A stretch of DNA of 64,000 bases from positions 28,632 to 92,631 of IMG/VR virus record IMGVR_UViG_3300021963_006415; one strand, given 5' to 3'. The notes under the pieces are model-generated. The model was given only the letters and a program-made list of their open reading frames with translations. It had not been told where the DNA came from and did no database searches. Position numbers and translations under genes: made by a program. Positions within the stretch are counted from its first letter, which is position 1; the number at the start of each line of letters is the position of its first letter. Below, one piece after another: positions 61,105 through 64,000 of this stretch. This stretch comes from a virus.

Positions 61105-61407
61105 TTATAACTTATTTTTTATAGAATGTAATTTAGCACATTCTTCGTACATCTCTAATTCAGTTAACCTATTCATCAACCATTTACCCATAGAATTAAA
61201 ATCCTCTCTCTTTAGAGTTATATATGCTGGCATAGATTTATACTTAATCAGTATTATTTCCCTACACTTACGATTTGATTTCCAGTTATCCAACTTATCA
61301 ACCAATTCTGAAAGGTTTTGTTTAGATAATCTAGTCTTAGGAAGATATGTTTTCCACTCCAAAGATATCCATCCCTTTTCCAATTTATCTAAGACTGTAA
61401 TATTCAT
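61105..61407 (-). CDS. Hypothetical protein, first gene of the cassette
   Basis: 100 residues, basic, with DKLEKGWISLEWKTYLPKTR and WMNRLTELEMYEECAKLHSI. No family is recognised. Its ATG at 61407 lies six bases after the TATATTG box at 61414-61420, so the leader is nearly absent. It opens the oxygenase part of the cassette. The role is unknown. Confidence 0.65.
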   Translation of the reverse strand: MNITVLDKLEKGWISLEWKTYLPKTRLSKQNLSELVDKLDNWKSNRKCREIILIKYKSMPAYITLKREDFNSMGKWLMNRLTELEMYEECAKLHSIKNKL

Positions 61408-61413
61408 AACCTA

Positions 61414-61444
61414 CAATATACTAATAATTATTGAAATTTACAAA
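61414..61444 (-). promoter_or_regulatory. Bacteroidota-type promoter of cassette, variant box
   Basis: TTTG (61444-61441), 20-base spacer, TATATTG (61420-61414), then six bases to the ATG at 61407. The -7 box is shortened by one T compared with the other sites. Confidence 0.55.
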
Positions 61445-61453
61445 TTTATTTTT

Positions 61454-61471
61454 GGGGGTGGGGGTAGGGGG
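61454..61471 (+). repeat. G-tract array, possible quadruplex
   Basis: Three runs of five G separated by T and TA (61454-61458, 61460-61464, 61467-61471), followed by CCCGG. Strikingly G-rich in an AT-rich genome. It lies between the 51-residue membrane protein gene and the promoter at 61414. Confidence 0.6.
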
Positions 61472-61518
61472 CCCGGTCGTTTTTAAAAAAGAAAATTTTT
61501 TGTTATCCCTATTGATAG

Positions 61519-61674
61519 TTACACTTTAAACCATCTTTTCCTCGTCTTAAACGCTCTTTGTATCCACCATATGGGAAAACGTATAAGAAAGTATAAAACC
61601 ACCAATAAAGCAACTCCTATTAGCAATGGTAATAGAGTTACATAGAGTGATATATCTGCGAATCGTTTAAGCAT
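61519..61674 (-). CDS. 51-residue single-span membrane protein
   Basis: Frame from ATG at 61674 to TAA at 61519-61521. A hydrophobic helix (SLYVTLLPLLIGVALLVVLY, residues 9-28) is followed by IRFPIWWIQR and a basic tail (TRKRWFKV). The design is a short N-terminal segment, one membrane helix and a positively charged C-terminus, like small phage membrane or spanin-like proteins. It starts six bases after the stop of the 339-residue gene. No family is recognised. Confidence 0.6.
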   Translation of the reverse strand: MLKRFADISLYVTLLPLLIGVALLVVLYFLIRFPIWWIQRAFKTRKRWFKV

Positions 61675-61680
61675 ATACTA

Positions 61681-62700
61681 TTATATATCAATTCCTTTCG
61701 CTTTTAATCTTTGTAATAGAGAAGCGTTTGTATTCGTTAGATTTTGTTGTGCTTGGAGTAACTGCCTTCTTAGTTCGGATTGAGCTGCGGTATCGCCCGC
61801 TTGTGCGGTTTTAATAGTATTTTCCGTTTGGTTAATCTTTTGTTGTAAATCCGTTTGAGCCTGCTCTACCTTTTGTGCCAAATCATCTGCTTTCTTTTGA
61901 GCGGCATCGGCAACGGATGTGGATACGAGGGGTTTCTTATCTACCAAAGTAGAAGATTTATTCACCACTTGAACGGATATATCATCTCCCGAATCTGCTG
62001 CGGCAAGAGTAGTATATTTAGTTGTTGAAGTAGGTGTAATCTTCCCAAAGTAGAATATATCCTTAATGGTTTGAAAATCGGAATTCAATTGAGTTAACCT
62101 ATCATTGATTACCTTTAGATTATTAGCCAGTTTATCTTCAGGTATTCTTGCATCCTTATCTAATGGTTCTACGGGTATCTTATCTATTGAGTAATCTGCG
62201 GAAAGATTTAAATCAAATACCTTATAGGTATCTAATGGTTTAGGAGCATTAGGGGATAGTGTCCATATAATCTGCTTAATAAGTCCTGAAGTATCTCCTC
62301 CATTGATTTCCCATTCTACATCCTTAACTCCTGAAAAAGGAATCTTACCCTTTTGTTTCTCTATTTCCTCTAATATCTTTAGAGTATCTATTGGTATGAT
62401 AGGGATTGTTCTTCCGATTGTAGCACCTAATACCTTAGAGTGTTCCTTATATGTGTAGTGGGGGTTTATAGAAACCACTTCCGCAAGTGTTTGTACCAAT
62501 TCCTCCGATGCTATATACCTATTGTAATTTCTTAAATAAATAATTACTCCTCTAATATCAAAAGGTAGGATACCTTCTATCTCCAAATCATCTTCTAAGA
62601 CTTGGATAGTAACTGGCGGTATTCCTTCTTTAGCAGATATCGTATATACGTTATCGGTTTTGGAGTACCTTCTTTGGTTTTGTTGTAGTTCTACTATCAC
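61681..62700 (-). CDS. Hypothetical protein with C-terminal coiled coil
   Basis: 339 residues. The N-terminal 210 residues are mixed (IEGILPFDIRGVIIYLRNYNRY, VEWEINGGDTSGLIKQIIW), and the last 90 residues are a Gln/Ala-rich coiled coil (AQKKADDLAQKVEQAQTDLQ onward, ending LLQRLKAKGIDI). No enzyme motif is present. It overlaps the upstream 98-residue gene by 50 bases. The base composition is richer in G and C than in the modification cassette. It could be a structural protein. Confidence 0.7.
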   Translation of the reverse strand: MIVELQQNQRRYSKTDNVYTISAKEGIPPVTIQVLEDDLEIEGILPFDIRGVIIYLRNYNRYIASEELVQTLAEVVSINPHYTYKEHSKVLGATIGRTIPIIPIDTLKILEEIEKQKGKIPFSGVKDVEWEINGGDTSGLIKQIIWTLSPNAPKPLDTYKVFDLNLSADYSIDKIPVEPLDKDARIPEDKLANNLKVINDRLTQLNSDFQTIKDIFYFGKITPTSTTKYTTLAAADSGDDISVQVVNKSSTLVDKKPLVSTSVADAAQKKADDLAQKVEQAQTDLQQKINQTENTIKTAQAGDTAAQSELRRQLLQAQQNLTNTNASLLQRLKAKGIDI

Positions 62701-62947
62701 CTTTAATTGCTTTCTTATATATAGTTAATTCTTTAATTCCCTTACGAGCTATCCTTTCTAAACGAAGAACCTCTCTACGAACCTTCTGATAAGAACCATC
62801 CTCAATAGTGTGGTATATCAATTCGTTACATCTCATATCATCCGTTATCTTATGAGTTGAAGCATCCCACAGTTCCAAACCTCTTGCCATTCCAACCGCA
62901 GTTCCAAACTCCTCCGATATTCTTACATATGTATCTTGTCTAAGCAT
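62651..62947 (-). CDS. Hypothetical helical protein
   Basis: 98 residues: MLRQDTYVRISEEFGTAVGM, then LELWDASTHKITDDMRCN, and a basic helical end (REVLRLERIARKGIKELTI). No family is recognised. Its ATG lies 13 bases after an ATATTTATAATAAAG motif at 62961-62971. The long 50-base overlap with the next gene suggests coupled translation or an alternative start for the latter. Confidence 0.65.
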   Translation of the reverse strand: MLRQDTYVRISEEFGTAVGMARGLELWDASTHKITDDMRCNELIYHTIEDGSYQKVRREVLRLERIARKGIKELTIYKKAIKGDSRTTTKPKKVLQNR

Positions 62948-62960
62948 ATGGAATTCTTTA

Positions 62961-62971
62961 TTATAAATATC
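62961..62971 (-). promoter_or_regulatory. Late-type motif before 98-residue gene
   Basis: Minus-strand GATATTTATAA followed by TAAAGAA, 13 bases before the ATG at 62947. Confidence 0.6.
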
Positions 62972-63045
62972 ACTTAACTAAATATATTTCAGCTATATGC
63001 CGCATTAGTGTGTTAACACTTATATCAAAATTGCTTCCCATAGCG

Positions 63046-63083
63046 AAAAAACCGGGCTCGGTATTTAAGCGTACCCGACCGGG
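63046..63083 (-). terminator. Imperfect terminator-like hairpin
   Basis: On the minus strand CCGGTCGGGTA can pair with TACCGAGCCCGG with three single-base bulges, followed by six T (63051-63046). It may be a second terminator behind the one at 63199. Confidence 0.4.
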
Positions 63084-63153
63084 TTTGCACGTGCTCGAAT
63101 TCGTTGGGTTACATGAAATTCAGTTAGGGGGGTCTATCGCATATGTGGATATA

Positions 63154-63185
63154 CGAATATACAAATGTAAATTTACAAATGTAAA
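63154..63185 (-). promoter_or_regulatory. Promoter-like site with palindromic operator
   Basis: TTTA (63185-63182), 20-base spacer and TATATTCG (63161-63154), one mismatch in each box against the other sites. The 12-base perfect palindrome TGTAAATTTACA (63166-63177) lies in the spacer, as expected for a repressor site. It would drive the gene at 62947. Confidence 0.4.
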
Positions 63186-63198
63186 TGCGAATGAGCAT

Positions 63199-63229
63199 AA
63201 AAAAAGCCCATAGCATTTCGGCTACGGGC
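63199..63229 (-). terminator. Rho-independent terminator after 81-residue gene
   Basis: Stem GCCCATAGC (63206-63214) with GCTACGGGC (63221-63229). The one imperfect position is a G-U pair only in the minus-strand transcript, which also has seven T after it. Confidence 0.85.
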
Positions 63230-63259
63230 TCTTAGGGGATTGAGTGTTGTACTCTATAC

Positions 63260-63505
63260 TTACATGGCATGCAATCTGCGGAGTATTCGAATGAGTGGGT
63301 TAGAGTTTCTATCTACTCCACTCCATTGGCTCATTAGGTTGTTAGCATTGTGTACTAACTCTCTATTGGTATGTAGTCTACCTACGTTATACTGCTTATA
63401 CCACTTTTGGAATTGTGGGTCAGCCATTACAGTTTCTCTTTGTCTATGTAGGGCTTCTATCTTCTCTATATCTGTATATGTATCTACTACTATATGTGTA
63501 TTCAT
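63260..63505 (-). CDS. Hypothetical small protein
   Basis: 81 residues, helical and basic (KIEALHRQRETVMADPQF, NRELVHNANNLMSQWSG, LIRILRRLHAM). No family is recognised. It is followed after about 30 bases by a clear terminator at 63199-63229 on the same strand, which supports it as the last gene of a short operon. Confidence 0.6.
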   Translation of the reverse strand: MNTHIVVDTYTDIEKIEALHRQRETVMADPQFQKWYKQYNVGRLHTNRELVHNANNLMSQWSGVDRNSNPLIRILRRLHAM

Positions 63506-63547
63506 ATGCTTTGCTGATTTTATTTTTATTAAGGGTGTCCGATACGA

Positions 63548-63712
63548 TTATGCCGCCTCCACTCTATTGTGGGCTTTAATCAACTTCAATGCATCTCTAA
63601 TCTCATTTAACCTAGCCGATGCGGCCCATTTGGGGCTACCATCTTTCATAGCACGAATGCGTTTCATTAGGACCGCCTCCGCTTTCTCTAATACTAATAT
63701 TGCTTCTTCCAT
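63548..63712 (-). CDS. 54-residue hypothetical helical protein
   Basis: Frame from ATG at 63712 to TAA at 63548-63550: MEEAILVLEKAEAVLMKRIR, then MKDGSPKWAASARLNEIRDA, ending HNRVEAA. It forms helices with alternating charge. It lies four bases after the stop of the metallopeptidase-like gene and before the 81-residue gene, matching the spacing of this region. No family is recognised. Confidence 0.6.
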   Translation of the reverse strand: MEEAILVLEKAEAVLMKRIRAMKDGSPKWAASARLNEIRDALKLIKAHNRVEAA

Positions 63713-63716
63713 ATGT

Positions 63717-64000
63717 TTATTTATTTAATTTTGGTTTAATGTCCCTCCACATATCACTATATAGCTTCTCCGATGAATATGCTGCTCTTTCGAAGGGGTT
63801 TCTGCTATATGCTACCTCATTGTACTCCTTCCACTTAGATGTAAGGGGTTGTAGCGAGTGTGTCCATTCGTGGATGATTGTTTGTAATAACTCTTTAACG
63901 TTGTCTATATTCTTATAGTATATAAAGATAGTGTGCTCTTGTGGGTCATATTCACCCATATCGGTGTCCTCCTCAAACAGGCACCTCCAATAGCATACGC
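63717..64000 (-). CDS. HExxH metallopeptidase-like protein, partial (N-terminus outside window)
   Basis: The frame is open to the right edge (base 64000), so the N-terminus is missing; an ATG at 63959 lies inside it but the upstream codons (reading CLFEEDTD before it) continue without a stop. At least 94 residues are visible. IIHEWTHSLQP is an HExxH zinc-binding motif, and NPFERAAYSSEKLY may supply a Glu as third ligand about 28 residues later. EHTIFIYYKN fits the preceding strand. Related small phage proteins of unknown target are known; protease function is inferred. Confidence 0.7.
   Translation of the reverse strand, partial: VCYWRCLFEEDTDMGEYDPQEHTIFIYYKNIDNVKELLQTIIHEWTHSLQPLTSKWKEYNEVAYSRNPFERAAYSSEKLYSDMWRDIKPKLNK

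Larger units (their letters stand above)
62948..63259. other. 312-base intergenic region with regulatory elements
   Basis: No gene is accepted here. From right to left it holds the terminator 63199-63229, the promoter-like site with palindrome 63154-63185, a GC-rich patch with the imperfect hairpin 63046-63083, the small dyad AGTGTGTTAACACT (63006-63019) and the late-type motif 62961-62971. Confidence 0.6.

Noticed and set aside
63010-63213. Plus-strand open frame of 67 codons
   Set aside because: It runs through the GC-rich hairpin, a promoter-like site and into a terminator of the opposite strand, and the protein has no recognisable feature.
1-64000. tRNA genes, CRISPR arrays, insertion sequences
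   Set aside because: I looked at the gaps and found no cloverleaf-like sequence, no regularly spaced repeats and no transposase motif. Short tRNAs hidden in genes cannot be excluded without a search program.

Overview
The window looks like part of the genome of a large, AT-rich, T4-like contractile-tailed phage that probably infects a member of the Bacteroidota. The phage assignment rests on a T4 gp6-like baseplate wedge protein, a gp25-like protein, a gp5-like OB-fold/beta-helix protein, a gp55-like late sigma factor, a phage primase, a Mre11-Rad50 (gp47/gp46) homologue and a T7-type Holliday junction endonuclease. The host guess rests on six promoter-like sites with TTTG (GTTG in one), a 20-base spacer and TATATTTG (TATATTG in one). 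These match the -33/-7 pattern known from Bacteroidota. I also saw no Shine-Dalgarno sequences at gene starts. All but one of the genes I accept lie on the minus strand, so transcription runs from right to left.

Layout from right to left. 61.4-64 kb: a higher-GC edge with small unknown genes, a truncated HExxH metallopeptidase-like gene and two terminators. 50.2-61.4 kb: a very AT-rich, tightly packed modification cassette with four Fe(II)/2-oxoglutarate oxygenases, three SGNH-like proteins, two sulfotransferase-like proteins, an FkbM-type methyltransferase, two glycosyltransferase-like proteins, an ATP-grasp/Hint-like protein with a six-cysteine tail, and a 38-residue Ser/Thr-rich peptide. 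42.3-50.2 kb: early or middle genes, including an HD hydrolase, Hsp20, UV damage endonuclease, a nucleotidyltransferase-like protein, DUF2061, peptide deformylase, the gp55-like sigma factor and a NodU/CmcH-type carbamoyltransferase. 24.8-42.3 kb: baseplate and tail structural genes. 20.2-24.8 kb: T7-type endonuclease I, primase and a single-chain Mre11-Rad50. 20.07-20.25 kb: the only plus-strand gene, a small ribbon-helix-helix-like protein. 13.4-20.0 kb: a 2177-residue tail fibre with a peptidase S74 chaperone end. 1-13.4 kb: a glycan cassette directly behind the fibre gene, with glycosyltransferases (three carrying a LamG-like domain inside a GT7 fold), a methyltransferase, a radical SAM protein and another SGNH-like protein.

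Two classes of upstream sequence divide the genes. The TTTG-N20-TATATTTG class precedes primase/Mre11-Rad50, UvsE through the sigma factor, the HD gene and other small genes, and fits early transcription by host polymerase. A second motif, ATATTTATA followed by A-rich sequence, precedes tail and fibre genes, the endonuclease I operon and the ATP-grasp gene. It also sits, flipped, ahead of the single plus-strand gene, so I propose it as the late promoter read with the phage sigma factor. On this reading both modification cassettes are at least partly expressed with virion genes, so virion proteins (fibres, baseplate) are plausible targets. The targets themselves are not shown by the sequence.
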